From Pseudogemmobacter sp044142105 (GTDB lineage: Bacteria; Pseudomonadota; Alphaproteobacteria; Rhodobacterales; Rhodobacteraceae), in the NCBI RefSeq assembly GCF_044142105.1, contig NZ_JBGTYM010000001.1, positions 434,001 through 498,000 of the forward strand: 64,000 bases of DNA, read 5' to 3'. The position numbers and the translations under genes were made by a program. The first letter of the stretch is position 1. Each line of letters begins with the position of its first letter. Positions 1 to 8,663 of this stretch are shown here, one piece after another. A model generated the notes under the pieces. It did not search any database. It was not told the origin of the DNA and saw only the letters and a list, made by a program, of their open reading frames with translations.

Positions 1-429
1 CAAAGGCAGCAACAAAAGCCGCCCCTCCAGCGCCGGGCGGCCAATGGTCCGCTCCGCCTCGAGATGGAATTCCGCCGCCACCGGCAGGGCGAAGACCCGC
101 TCGATCACCTGGGCCAGCCGCAGCCGCGCTTCGGGCAGGAAGATGGTCGACAGGGGCAGGCCCTTCATGTCCAGCCCCGCGAGATCGGTCAGGCCCATCC
201 CGGCGATGCGCAGCCGGATCAGACCGGTGCCGATCTTCTCGGCCACGAAGACATGGTCCAAAGCCATCGCCAGACCGCGCGGATCGACGGCGCGGCGGGG
301 CGGGATCGTGCCATGCTCGGCCCGCAGCCCTTGCCAATACCCGCGCACCAGCTGCAACTCGCGAAAGGCCCTGGCCCCGGTCGTTGATCCATTGCCCCGG
401 CCCTTGCCGCCCAGAAACGTCAAAACCAT
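1..429 (-). CDS. PAS_5-type domain protein, truncated by window edge
   Basis: Reading leftward from ATG at 429 there are 143 open codons to the window edge, so the C-terminus is missing. The visible part shows the pattern of the alphaproteobacterial PAS_5 family: VRGYWQGLR near residue 28, a Pro-Arg/Asp-Pro-Arg segment (IPPRRAVDPRG), then GLIRLRIAGMGLTDLAGLDMKGLPLS. Members of this family are small soluble proteins, commonly 170-200 residues, with no established ligand or partner. It diverges from yicC with a 237-base gap, in which I recognise no regulatory motif. Family assignment is from motif recall; the function is unknown. Confidence 0.7.
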   Translation of the reverse strand, partial: MVLTFLGGKGRGNGSTTGARAFRELQLVRGYWQGLRAEHGTIPPRRAVDPRGLAMALDHVFVAEKIGTGLIRLRIAGMGLTDLAGLDMKGLPLSTIFLPEARLRLAQVIERVFALPVAAEFHLEAERTIGRPALEGRLLLLPL

Positions 430-666
430 CGCTGTCTCTCCCGAGCCGATGCCACCGGTCACACCCCGGTCGTGTTGCCGCGCCCCTCCCGCTCTGCTAG
501 GTCCGGTCAGACCCCCGACCGGGGCCAGTCGCGCTTGGCGTGGCGGAATTAAGGCGGCGGCAACCTTGATTGCCATGAAATGAACATAATCTGGATCGTT
601 CGGATTCGGGCGAAAATCTCGACAAATGGTAAATTCCCGCAGCGATAGAAAGCAGAGGCCGATCTG

Positions 667-1560
667 ATGACAATTTCGATGACGGGTTTCGCGGCACGCC
701 GGACCTCTGGTGCCGGGCACGGCTGGCTCTGGGACATCCGCTCGGTCAATGGCAAGGGGCTAGAGCTGCGCTTGCGCGTGCCCGACTGGATCGACGGGCT
801 CGAGGCCGCGCTGCGGGCCGAACTGCAAAAGGCGCTGGGTCGCGGCAATGTCAGCCTGTCCCTCAAGGCCGCGCGCGAGGGCGCGCCGGTCGACGGCGCG
901 CGGATCAATCCCGGGGTACTGGCGGGCGTGCTGCGGGCGCTGGCCGAGGTGGAAGAGGCGGCAATGGCGGCGGGCGTGACTTTGGCCCAGCCCACCTCCG
1001 CCGATGTCCTCGCCATGCGCGGGGTGCTGGAACAATCCGCAGCCGAGGAAGATACCGCCCCCCTGCGTGCCGCCATTCTGGCCGATCTTCCGGCCCTTCT
1101 GGCCGAGTTTCACGCCATGCGCGCGGCCGAGGGCAGGGCGTTGCAGACGGTCATCGCTGCACAAATCGACACGATCGCCACGCTCGCCGCCGAGGCCCGC
1201 GCACAGGCCGATGCCCGGCGCGACAAGGCGGCGCAGGGCCTGCGTGACGGCATGGCCCGGCTTCTCGCCAATGGCGACGGGTTCGACGAGACCCGTGTCG
1301 CGCAGGAACTGGCCTTGATGGCGGTCAAGGCCGATGTGACGGAAGAACTGGACCGGCTTGACGCCCATGTCGCGGCCGCGCGCGCCCTTTTGGCCGAAAC
1401 CGCGCCGGTTGGCCGCAAGTTCGATTTCCTGATGCAAGAGTTCCTGCGCGAAGCGAACACGCTTCTGTCCAAGGCAGGCGATCTGGATCTGACCCGGATC
1501 GGGCTTGACCTCAAAACCGTGATCGACCAGATGCGCGAGCAGGTGCAGAACGTGGAATGA
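667..1560 (+). CDS. yicC: YicC family endoribonuclease
   Basis: A 297-residue protein of usual length for the YicC family. The N-terminal YicC_N signature is clear (ISMTGFAARR, then RSVNGKGLELRLRVPDW), and the C-terminal DUF1732 region ends in VGRKFDFLMQEF, EANTLLSKA and IDQMREQVQNVE. E. coli YicC is a stress-related endoribonuclease linked to small-RNA turnover; that activity is inferred here from family only. ATG at 667 has an AGAGG ribosome site at 654-658. The stop overlaps the gmk start by four bases (ATGA), so the two are probably translationally coupled; yicC-gmk pairing is common in alphaproteobacteria. Confidence 0.93.
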   Translation: MTISMTGFAARRTSGAGHGWLWDIRSVNGKGLELRLRVPDWIDGLEAALRAELQKALGRGNVSLSLKAAREGAPVDGARINPGVLAGVLRALAEVEEAAMAAGVTLAQPTSADVLAMRGVLEQSAAEEDTAPLRAAILADLPALLAEFHAMRAAEGRALQTVIAAQIDTIATLAAEARAQADARRDKAAQGLRDGMARLLANGDGFDETRVAQELALMAVKADVTEELDRLDAHVAAARALLAETAPVGRKFDFLMQEFLREANTLLSKAGDLDLTRIGLDLKTVIDQMREQVQNVE

Positions 1561-2204
1561 CCATGCCGGATATGCCCAGACGCGGCCTTCTTCTGATCCT
1601 CTCCTCGCCCTCGGGCGCGGGCAAATCGACCATGGCGCGGCGGCTGATGGAGTGGGACACGACCATCCGCTTCTCGGTCTCGGCGACGACCCGCAAGCCG
1701 CGCCCCGGCGAGGAACATGGTGTCCATTACTGGTTCCATGACCATGACGGCTTTCGCAGGCTGATCGAGGCCGGGGGGATGCTGGAACATGCCGAGGTTT
1801 TCGGCAATTTCTACGGCAGCCCGCGCGCGCCCGTCGAAAAGGCCATGGCCGAGGGGCGCGACACGCTTTTTGATATCGACTGGCAGGGCGGCCAGCAGAT
1901 CAAGCAGGCGATGCGCGACGATGTGGTCTCGGTCTTCATCCTGCCGCCCTCGATTGCCGAGCTGGAACGGCGGCTGCGGGGCAGGGGCCAGGACAGCGAC
2001 GAGGTCATCGCCGGGCGCATGGCCAAAAGCCGTGACGAGATCAGCCACTGGCTGGAATATGACTATGTGCTGGTGAACCATGAGGTCGAGGCGACCTTTG
2101 CCGACCTTCAGGCCATCGTCACTGCCGAGCGGTTGAAGCGCAACCGCCAGCCCGGCCTGACCGGCTTTGTCCGCGCCCTGAACACGGAGTTCGACGCAAG
2201 ATGA
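1557..2204 (+). CDS. gmk: Guanylate kinase
   Basis: This 215-residue protein phosphorylates GMP to GDP with ATP, an essential cytoplasmic step of guanine nucleotide synthesis. The P-loop SSPSGAGKST lies at residues 16-25, followed by the GMP-binding region (FSVSATTRKPRPGEEHGVHYWF) and DTLFDIDWQGG. The lid arginines are in ERRLRGRGQDSDEVIAGRM. Length fits the family (about 205-220). The start overlaps yicC by ATGA, and the stop overlaps the next gene the same way, so yicC-gmk-carbonic anhydrase look like one transcript. Met6 is a possible alternative start. Confidence 0.97.
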   Translation: MTMPDMPRRGLLLILSSPSGAGKSTMARRLMEWDTTIRFSVSATTRKPRPGEEHGVHYWFHDHDGFRRLIEAGGMLEHAEVFGNFYGSPRAPVEKAMAEGRDTLFDIDWQGGQQIKQAMRDDVVSVFILPPSIAELERRLRGRGQDSDEVIAGRMAKSRDEISHWLEYDYVLVNHEVEATFADLQAIVTAERLKRNRQPGLTGFVRALNTEFDAR

Positions 2205-2719
2205 TCTATGAACTGGACGGAATCGCCCCCGAGATCGACCCCGACGCCTGGGTTGCGCCCGGGGCGCATGTCATGGGCCGGGTGCGGCTTGCGGCCGGCG
2301 TGGGCATCTGGTTCGGCGCGGCCTTGCGTGGCGACAATGAATGGATCGACGTGGGCGAGGCCACGAACATCCAGGAAAACTGCGTCCTGCACACCGATAT
2401 GGGCTATCCGCTGGTGATCGGTGCCCATTGCACCATCGGCCACAAAGCCATGCTGCATGGTTGCACCATCGGCGAGGGCAGCCTGATCGGCATGGGCGCG
2501 ACCGTGCTGAACGGGGCGAAGATCGGCAAGGGCTGCCTGATCGGTGCCTGCGCCCTGATCACCGAGGGCAAGGAAATTCCCGATGGCAGCCTGGTCATGG
2601 GCAGCCCGGGCAAGGTGGTCCGGGTTCTGGACGACGCGGCCCGCGCGCGGCTTCTGAAATCGGCAGAGGGCTACCGCGCCAATGCGGCGCGGTTCCGGGC
2701 CGGGCTGAAGCCGCTTTAG
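2201..2719 (+). CDS. Gamma carbonic anhydrase-like hexapeptide protein
   Basis: A 172-residue left-handed beta-helix protein of the YrdA/PaaY/CaiE gamma carbonic anhydrase family. Hexapeptide repeats run through most of the length (ligand-like turns at GDNEWIDVGEATNIQ, VIGAHCTIGHKAMLHGC, GSLIGMGATVLNGAKIGKG). Three histidines placed as expected for the metal site are visible in VLHTD, IGHKAM and MLHGC. Family members form trimers with zinc or iron between subunits, and many lack proven carbonic anhydrase activity, so the reaction is uncertain. It overlaps gmk by ATGA. Its stop is followed by a hairpin shared with the convergent gene. Confidence 0.88.
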   Translation: MIYELDGIAPEIDPDAWVAPGAHVMGRVRLAAGVGIWFGAALRGDNEWIDVGEATNIQENCVLHTDMGYPLVIGAHCTIGHKAMLHGCTIGEGSLIGMGATVLNGAKIGKGCLIGACALITEGKEIPDGSLVMGSPGKVVRVLDDAARARLLKSAEGYRANAARFRAGLKPL

Positions 2720-2744
2720 CGCGCAAACCCTGACCCAAGGACTC

Positions 2745-2767
2745 GCAACTCCTTCGACGGAGTTTGC
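2745..2767. terminator. Hairpin between convergent genes
   Basis: GCAACTCC at 2745-2752 pairs with GGAGTTTGC at 2759-2767 (one bulged base, six-base loop). It sits between the stops of the carbonic anhydrase gene and the oppositely oriented oxidoreductase gene, directly against the latter's stop codon. There is no long T tract on either side, so termination is inferred from position and symmetry. Confidence 0.5.
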
Positions 2768-3898
2768 CTATTGCAGGCTGACCCGCGCGCCGCCCGCCCG
2801 TGCGCTTTCGGCAATCGCGTGGATCACCCGCTCGATCTTCAGGGCTTCCGCGAAATCCATATCCGCCGTCTCGCCCGCAATCGCCCGCATGAGCGCGGCG
2901 CATTCGATCACTTTCAGCTCGTTGAAGCCCAGCTGATGGCCCGGCGCCGGGCAGAAGGCGCCATAGGGCGGATGGGCCGGGCCGGTCAGGATGGTCTTGA
3001 ACCCCTGAACCGCCTTGTCGCCCTCGTTCACGTAAAGCTGCAACTCGTTCATCCGCTCCTGGTCATAAATCACCATGCCCTTGGTGCCATGCACCTCGAA
3101 GCCCAGCCGCGACTTGCGCCCCCAGGCCGAGCGCGAGATCACCATGCTGCCCTGAACCCCGCCCGCGAAGCGCAGGATCACGCTGGCTGCATCCTCGTTT
3201 TCCACCGCTGCGCGGCCCGCGCCGCCGGGCAGGGGGCGGGTCTCATGGATGGTCTGCATCTCGGCGATCAGGCTTTCCACCTCGCCCACCAGCCCGCGGG
3301 CAAGGCTCACGAGATGCGAGCCGATATCGCCAAGCGCCCCCAGGCCTGCATCGGCCAGTTTCGCCCGCCAGCTCCATTCAAGATCGGGGTCGGCCTGATA
3401 ATCCTCATCCACCCAGCCGCGGAACTGCACAACGCGCCCGATCACGCCCTCATGGATCAGCTTTCGGGCATGGGTATAGGCGGGGTTGCGCAGGTAATTG
3501 TAGCCGACCATCGTGACCTTGCCCGCGACCTTGGCCGCAGCCGCCATGTCTTCGGCCTGGGCAAGCGTCAGGGCCATCGGTTTTTCGCACCAGACATGCT
3601 TGCCGTTGCGCAGCGCCTCCAGCGCCATCTCATGGTGCAGCCCGTTCGGCGTGGTGATCGAGACCACATCCACCGCGGGATCGGCGCACAGGGCTTTCCA
3701 GTCGCTCGTCGCGCGGTCAAAGCCGAATTGCGCCGCCACTCCGGCCGCGCGGTCGGGCGTGTCGCACAGCAGGGCCAGGTGCGGCACGGCCACAGAGGCG
3801 CCCGCATCCCCCATCACCGCCTTGACGTTGCGCCAGGCAAGCGCATGGGTCTTGCCCATGAAGCCCGTGCCGATCAATCCAACGCCCAGCCTCGCCAT
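2768..3898 (-). CDS. Gfo/Idh/MocA family oxidoreductase (probable inositol/sugar dehydrogenase)
   Basis: This 376-residue NAD(P)-dependent dehydrogenase has the N-terminal Rossmann motif GLIGTGFMGKTHA (residues 8-20), the family Glu-Lys-Pro motif in HVWCEKPMAL, and a second-domain D-x-x-x-H pair (GALGDIGSHLVSLARG) at the usual catalytic site. Such enzymes oxidise inositols, inositol derivatives or sugars. It is divergent from the RpiR regulator and iol operon, and a 16-bp inverted repeat matching the one before iolC lies 18 bases upstream of its ATG. A role in inositol-related metabolism is therefore likely. Substrate cannot be read from sequence; it is not clearly IolG. Confidence 0.87.
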   Translation of the reverse strand: MARLGVGLIGTGFMGKTHALAWRNVKAVMGDAGASVAVPHLALLCDTPDRAAGVAAQFGFDRATSDWKALCADPAVDVVSITTPNGLHHEMALEALRNGKHVWCEKPMALTLAQAEDMAAAAKVAGKVTMVGYNYLRNPAYTHARKLIHEGVIGRVVQFRGWVDEDYQADPDLEWSWRAKLADAGLGALGDIGSHLVSLARGLVGEVESLIAEMQTIHETRPLPGGAGRAAVENEDAASVILRFAGGVQGSMVISRSAWGRKSRLGFEVHGTKGMVIYDQERMNELQLYVNEGDKAVQGFKTILTGPAHPPYGAFCPAPGHQLGFNELKVIECAALMRAIAGETADMDFAEALKIERVIHAIAESARAGGARVSLQ

Positions 3899-3915
3899 GA
3901 TCCAGCCTTTCCTGT

Positions 3916-3931
3916 TGGAATATTTGTTCCA
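3916..3931. promoter_or_regulatory. Probable RpiR (IolR-type) operator 1
   Basis: The sequence TGGAAT-ATTT-GTTCCA is a 6-bp inverted repeat with one mismatch and a 4-bp spacer. It lies 18 bases upstream of the oxidoreductase ATG and 45 bases upstream of the regulator ATG. It has the same sequence and geometry as the repeat before iolC (4842-4857), which supports shared and self-regulating control by the RpiR protein. Confidence 0.72.
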
Positions 3932-3975
3932 TGCGTGCTAGCCTGAACCCGCCCCCTGCTGTCAAGGGATATTCG

Positions 3976-4800
3976 ATGGAAGACGCCGCCCCCCAGACGC
4001 CCCCCGCCACGGTCGAGGAATTCCGTGACCGGCTTTCCGCGGTTCTGGACGATCTGCCCAAGCGTCTGCGCCAATGCGCCGAACATATCGCCGCCCATAC
4101 CGACCGGATCGCCGTCTCCACTGTGGCCGAACTGGCCGCCGGGGCCGATGTCCCGCCATCGGCGCTGATGCGTTTCTGCCAGATCATGGGCTTTTCCGGC
4201 TTTTCCGAGATGCAGAAGCTGTTCCGCGAGGCCTATGCCCCCGGATGGCCCGATTATTCGACGCGGCTGAAGAACCTCAAGGACAGCGGATCGGGCAGCC
4301 CTGCGGCCCTTCTGGCCGAATTTGTCGAGGCGGGCCACGCCTCGCTGGAAGCCCTGGCGAAATCGGTCGACGAAGCGGCGCTTACCGCCGCCGTTCAGGC
4401 ACTTGCCAAGGCCGAAACCGTGCATGTCGTGGGCTTCCGCCGTGCCTTTCCAGTGGCCTGCTATCTTGTCTATGTGTTTGAGAAAATGCAGGTTCCAGCC
4501 ATGCTGCATGACGGGGTCGGCAAGCTGGACCATCGCTTCGCCCTGCGACCCGGCGATGCGGTCATCGCCATCACCTTCGCCCCCTATTCCGAGGAAACCC
4601 TCTCGCTCGCGCAGGATGCCCGCGACCGGGGCCTGCCTGTCGTCGCGCTGACGGACCGCGCCACCAGCCCGCTTGCTCGCAACGCCAGTGCCCTGCTCAT
4701 GGTGCCCGAGGTGGATTTCGGCGCGTTCCGCTCGCTGTCGGCCACCATCGCCATGGCGATCTCGCTTGCCGTCGCGGTCGGGTCCGCCCGCGGGGGCTGA
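3976..4800 (+). CDS. MurR/RpiR family transcriptional regulator of the inositol locus
   Basis: From ATG at 3976 this is a 274-residue protein. An N-terminal HTH_6 domain covers about residues 10-85 (RLSAVLDDLPKRLRQCAEHIA, then VSTVAELAAGADVPPSALMRFCQIMGFSGFSEMQKLF). A sugar-phosphate-binding SIS domain follows at about 125-260 (AETVHVVGFRRAFPVA, GDAVIAITFAPYSEETLSLA). RpiR-type IolR proteins in alphaproteobacteria repress inositol genes and respond to a pathway intermediate. It sits between the oxidoreductase and iolC, each preceded by the same inverted repeat. An upstream in-frame ATG at 3931 exists but lies inside the operator, so 3976 is preferred. Confidence 0.9.
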   Translation: MEDAAPQTPPATVEEFRDRLSAVLDDLPKRLRQCAEHIAAHTDRIAVSTVAELAAGADVPPSALMRFCQIMGFSGFSEMQKLFREAYAPGWPDYSTRLKNLKDSGSGSPAALLAEFVEAGHASLEALAKSVDEAALTAAVQALAKAETVHVVGFRRAFPVACYLVYVFEKMQVPAMLHDGVGKLDHRFALRPGDAVIAITFAPYSEETLSLAQDARDRGLPVVALTDRATSPLARNASALLMVPEVDFGAFRSLSATIAMAISLAVAVGSARGG

Positions 4801-4841
4801 AAAGACGACCGTCGAAAAACCGCTTTCCCTGCGCAAGATAA

Positions 4842-4857
4842 TGGAATAAAAATTCCA
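4842..4857. promoter_or_regulatory. Probable RpiR (IolR-type) operator 2
   Basis: TGGAAT-AAAA-ATTCCA is a perfect 6-bp inverted repeat with a 4-bp A-rich spacer, between the regulator stop and the iolC start (65 bases before the ATG). It matches operator 1 in half-site sequence and spacing and is the best candidate site for control of the iolC-D-E-B operon. Confidence 0.75.
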
Positions 4858-4922
4858 AAAGCAGGGGCGACCCTGAGTCTCTGCCCGGGAGGGGGCAGGG
4901 CGCCAGGCCGGGGAGGGCGGGC

Positions 4923-6830
4923 ATGAAGACGCTTGATGTGATCACCATCGGCCGGTCCTCGGTGGACCTCTACGGCGCACAGGTGGGCGGTCGGCTAGAG
5001 GATATGGGGTCCTTCCAGAAATACATAGGCGGCAGCCCCACCAACATGGCTGCGGGAACCGCTCGGCTCGGGCTGAAATCCGCTTTGATCACCCGTGTCG
5101 GCGACGAACATATGGGTCGCTTCATCCGCGAGGAACTGGCCCGCGAAGGCGTGGATGTGCGCGGCGTCAAGACTGATCCCGACCGGCTGACCGCATTGGT
5201 GCTTTTGGGCATCCGCGACGACAAGCAGTTTCCGCTGATCTTCTACCGGGAAAACTGCGCCGACATGGCGCTGTGCGAAGACGATATCGACGAGGGGTTC
5301 ATCGCCTCCTCCCGCGCGGTTGTCGCCACGGGCACGCATCTGTCGCATCCCCGCACCGCCGCCGCCATGCTCAAGGCGCTGACCCTGGCCCGCAAACATG
5401 GTGCCCAGACCGCGCTCGACATCGATTTCCGCCCGAATCTCTGGGGCCTGTCCGGCCATGGCGATGGCGAGAACCGCTTCATCGAAAGCACGAAAGTCAC
5501 CGCGCAACTTCAGACTACCCTTCATCTTTTCGACCTGATCGTCGGCACTGAGGAAGAGTTCCACATCGCCGGCGGCTCGACCGACACGATCACCGCCCTG
5601 CGCGCCGTCCGCGCTGTGTCCAAGGCCACGCTGGTCTGCAAGCGCGGTCCGATGGGGGCCGTCGCCTTCACAAGCGCCATCCCCGACAGTCTTGACGATG
5701 GCCAGTCCGGACCCGGTTTCCCGATCGAGGTCTTCAACGTGCTTGGCGCGGGCGATGGCTTCATGTCGGGCCTGCTGAAAGGCTGGCTCGACGGCGAAGA
5801 CTGGCCGCGCGCGCTGACCTATGCCAATGCCTGCGGTGCCTTCGCCGTCAGCCGCCACGGCTGCACCCCGGCCTATCCCAGTTGGGAGGAACTGCAGTTC
5901 TTCCTGAAACGCGGCGTCCAGACCCCCGCCTTGCGCAAGGATGCGGCGCTGGAACAAATCCATTGGGCGACCAACCGCCACAAGGATTGGTCCACCATGC
6001 GGGTCTTTGCCTTCGACCACCGCATGCAGCTTGAGGCGATGGAGGGCGCAAGCCCGGAGAAGATCGGTGAATTCAAATCGCTCTGCCTCGAGGCCGCGCT
6101 GAAGGTTCAGGGGGGCAAGCCCGGCTACGGCATCCTCTGCGACAGCCGCTTGGGGCGGGATGCGCTCTTTGCCGCCGCCGGAACCGGGCTCTGGATCGGC
6201 CATCCGGTCGAATGGCCGGGTTCGCGTCCCCTGACATTGGAACCCGAGATCGGTCCTGATTTTGGCGGATTGTCGGAATGGCCGCTGGAACATGTCGTCA
6301 AGGTTCTGTGCTTCTGCCACCCCGACGATGACGCCGCCACCCGCGCCGCGCAGGAAGACACGCTCATCCGGCTGTTCCACGCCTGCCGCCGCAACCGGCT
6401 TGAGATGCTGCTCGAGATCATCCCTTCCAAGGTCGGCCCGGTCGATGACCGGACCTCGGCCCGGCTGATCCGCCGCTTCTATGAAATCGGCATCTACCCC
6501 GACTGGTGGAAGCTGGAACCCTTTACCACCGACGCCGCCTGGGTCGAGGCCTGCGCCGCCATCACCGAAAACGACCCGCATGTCCGCGGCATTGTCGTGC
6601 TTGGTCTCGATGCGCCGGAAGAAGACCTTGCCGTCTCGCTGCGCCTTGCCGCCGGTCATGATCTGGTCAAGGGTTTTGCCGTGGGCCGCACGATTTTCGC
6701 CGAAGCCGCAAGGGCCTGGCTCGCAGGGCTCATCTCTTCGGAGCAGGCGGTGGCGCAGATGGAAGCCAAATACGCGCGGCTCTGCCGCATCTGGGACGAG
6801 GCCCGCCGGGCCGGGGAGATGGCCGCATGA
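4923..6830 (+). CDS. iolC: 5-dehydro-2-deoxygluconokinase fused to DUF2090 (IolC-IolJ-like)
   Basis: A 635-residue two-part protein. Residues 1 to about 330 are a PfkB-family kinase (IGRSSVDLYGAQVGGRLEDM, the GGSPTNMA substrate loop, and the catalytic anion hole NVLGAGDGFMSG near residue 275) that phosphorylates 5-dehydro-2-deoxy-D-gluconate. The rest is a DUF2090 domain (MRVFAFDHRMQLEAMEG onward), a TIM-barrel region resembling class I aldolases and proposed as the IolJ-type aldolase. Such fusions are common in proteobacterial inositol loci. The ribosome site GGGGAGGG precedes ATG 4923. Its stop overlaps the iolD start (ATGA). The aldolase activity of the second half is inferred. Confidence 0.94.
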   Translation: MKTLDVITIGRSSVDLYGAQVGGRLEDMGSFQKYIGGSPTNMAAGTARLGLKSALITRVGDEHMGRFIREELAREGVDVRGVKTDPDRLTALVLLGIRDDKQFPLIFYRENCADMALCEDDIDEGFIASSRAVVATGTHLSHPRTAAAMLKALTLARKHGAQTALDIDFRPNLWGLSGHGDGENRFIESTKVTAQLQTTLHLFDLIVGTEEEFHIAGGSTDTITALRAVRAVSKATLVCKRGPMGAVAFTSAIPDSLDDGQSGPGFPIEVFNVLGAGDGFMSGLLKGWLDGEDWPRALTYANACGAFAVSRHGCTPAYPSWEELQFFLKRGVQTPALRKDAALEQIHWATNRHKDWSTMRVFAFDHRMQLEAMEGASPEKIGEFKSLCLEAALKVQGGKPGYGILCDSRLGRDALFAAAGTGLWIGHPVEWPGSRPLTLEPEIGPDFGGLSEWPLEHVVKVLCFCHPDDDAATRAAQEDTLIRLFHACRRNRLEMLLEIIPSKVGPVDDRTSARLIRRFYEIGIYPDWWKLEPFTTDAAWVEACAAITENDPHVRGIVVLGLDAPEEDLAVSLRLAAGHDLVKGFAVGRTIFAEAARAWLAGLISSEQAVAQMEAKYARLCRIWDEARRAGEMAA

Positions 6831-8653
6831 CCACGATCAGACTGACTGCCGCGCAGGCCATGGTGAAATACATCGCCGCGCAGCGCACGCCCGAGGGACA
6901 CCGCGTGATCGAGGGTGTCTGGGCGATCTTCGGCCATGGCAATGTCGCCGGGATCGGCGAGGCGCTGCATGGCATCAAGGAAGATCTGCCCACCTGGCGC
7001 GGCCAGAACGAACAGACCATGGCCCATGCGGCGATCGCCTTTGCCAAGGCAAGCAAGCGCCGCCGCGCGATGGCCGTGACCTCTTCGATCGGGCCGGGCG
7101 CGACCAATATGGTCACCGCCGCCGCCGTGGCGCATGTGAACCGCCTGCCGGTCCTCTTCGTGCCGGGCGATGTCTTCGCCAATCGCGCCCCCGATCCGGT
7201 GCTGCAACAGATCGAGGATTTCGACGACGCGACCGTCAGCGCCAATGATTGCTTCCGCCCGGTCGTGCGCTATTTTGACCGAATCTCGCGGCCCGAACAC
7301 ATTCTCACCGCCCTGCCGCGCGCCTTTCGCGTCCTGACCGATCCGGCAAATTGTGGTCCGGTCTGTCTGGCCTTCTGCCAGGACACCCAGGCGGAAGCCT
7401 ATGATTACCCCGAGGAATTCTTCGCCCCCAGGGTCTGGTCCTTCCGCCGCCCGGAACCCGATGCCCAGGAACTGGCCGAGGCCGTGGCCGCGATCAAGGC
7501 GGCGAAGGCGCCGCTGATCGTCGCGGGCGGCGGGGTGATCTATTCCGGCGCGGAGCAGACGCTGCTGGATTTCGCAAAATGCCACAACATCCCGCTTGTC
7601 GAAACCCAGGCGGGTAAAGGTGCCGTGGATTGGGAGGAAGAGCTGCATTTTGGGTCGCCCGGCGTCACCGGCACGGGCTGCGGCAATGCGCTGGCGGCCA
7701 GGGCCGATCTGGTCATCGGCGTCGGCACAAGGTTCCAGGATTTCACCACCGGGTCGTGGACGGTGTTCTCCGCCCCGGGACGCAAGCTTCTTTCGATCAA
7801 TATCCACGGCTTCGACGCCCATAAGCGCGGCGCGCAACCGCTTGTTTCCGATGCGAAAGTCGCGATCGAGAAGATCAGCGCCGCCCTTGGCGCGCAGCGC
7901 TTCGCCGACCCGGATTTCACCGCACGCAGGGCGTGGTTCACCACCACTGACGGCCTGTTTGCGGCGCCCGAAGGCAATCAGCTTCCCTCGGACGCCCAGG
8001 TGATCGGCGCGGTCAGCCGAAACATGGGCAAGCAGTCGCTGATCATGTCGGCCGCAGGCACCATGCCGGGCGCGCTGCAGGTGCTGTGGCGCGCGGCGCA
8101 GGGCGGCTATCACATGGAATACGGCTTCTCCTGCATGGGCTATGAAATCGCGGGCGCGATGGGCATCAAGATGGCCCAGCCTCAACGCGACGTTGTCTGC
8201 ATGGTGGGCGACGGGTCCTATATGATGGCCAATTCCGAACTGGCGACGGCGGTGATGATGGGCATCCCCTTCACCGTCGTGCTGACCGACAATCGCGGCT
8301 ATGGCTGCATCAACCGGCTGCAACAGGCGACCGGCGGCGCGCCCTTCAACAATCTTCTGGACGATTCGTTCCACGTCAATGACTTGCAGCTCGATCTTGT
8401 TGCGCATGCCCGCAGCATGGGCGCGCTGGCCGTCAAGGTGTCAGGCATTGCCGGGCTGGAAGCCGAGATGCAGAAGGCCAAAACCGCCCGCCTGCCGACC
8501 GTGATCGTGATCGACACCGATCCCGCCCCCGGCACCGGCGCGGGCGGCACTTGGTGGGATGTCGCCGTACCCGAGGTCTCGACCCGGGGCGAAGTGCGCG
8601 CGGCGCGCGAAGGCTATGAGCGGGCCGTCAAGGCCCAGTGGCTTGTCAATTGA
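6827..8653 (+). CDS. iolD: 3D-(3,5/4)-trihydroxycyclohexane-1,2-dione hydrolase
   Basis: This 608-residue thiamine-diphosphate enzyme opens the ring of the inositol-derived dione to 5-deoxy-glucuronate. The N-terminal pyrimidine-binding domain has the activating glutamate in RGQNEQTMAHAA (near residue 60). The central domain follows, and the C-terminal domain carries the ThDP/Mg motif GDGSYMMANSEL (near residue 463) ending in the expected asparagine. Length fits IolD (about 600-640). It overlaps iolC by ATGA and is followed ten bases later by iolE, supporting one operon. Sequence features separate it from acetolactate synthase, which it resembles in fold. Confidence 0.95.
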   Translation: MTTIRLTAAQAMVKYIAAQRTPEGHRVIEGVWAIFGHGNVAGIGEALHGIKEDLPTWRGQNEQTMAHAAIAFAKASKRRRAMAVTSSIGPGATNMVTAAAVAHVNRLPVLFVPGDVFANRAPDPVLQQIEDFDDATVSANDCFRPVVRYFDRISRPEHILTALPRAFRVLTDPANCGPVCLAFCQDTQAEAYDYPEEFFAPRVWSFRRPEPDAQELAEAVAAIKAAKAPLIVAGGGVIYSGAEQTLLDFAKCHNIPLVETQAGKGAVDWEEELHFGSPGVTGTGCGNALAARADLVIGVGTRFQDFTTGSWTVFSAPGRKLLSINIHGFDAHKRGAQPLVSDAKVAIEKISAALGAQRFADPDFTARRAWFTTTDGLFAAPEGNQLPSDAQVIGAVSRNMGKQSLIMSAAGTMPGALQVLWRAAQGGYHMEYGFSCMGYEIAGAMGIKMAQPQRDVVCMVGDGSYMMANSELATAVMMGIPFTVVLTDNRGYGCINRLQQATGGAPFNNLLDDSFHVNDLQLDLVAHARSMGALAVKVSGIAGLEAEMQKAKTARLPTVIVIDTDPAPGTGAGGTWWDVAVPEVSTRGEVRAAREGYERAVKAQWLVN

Positions 8654-8663
8654 GGCAGATGAC

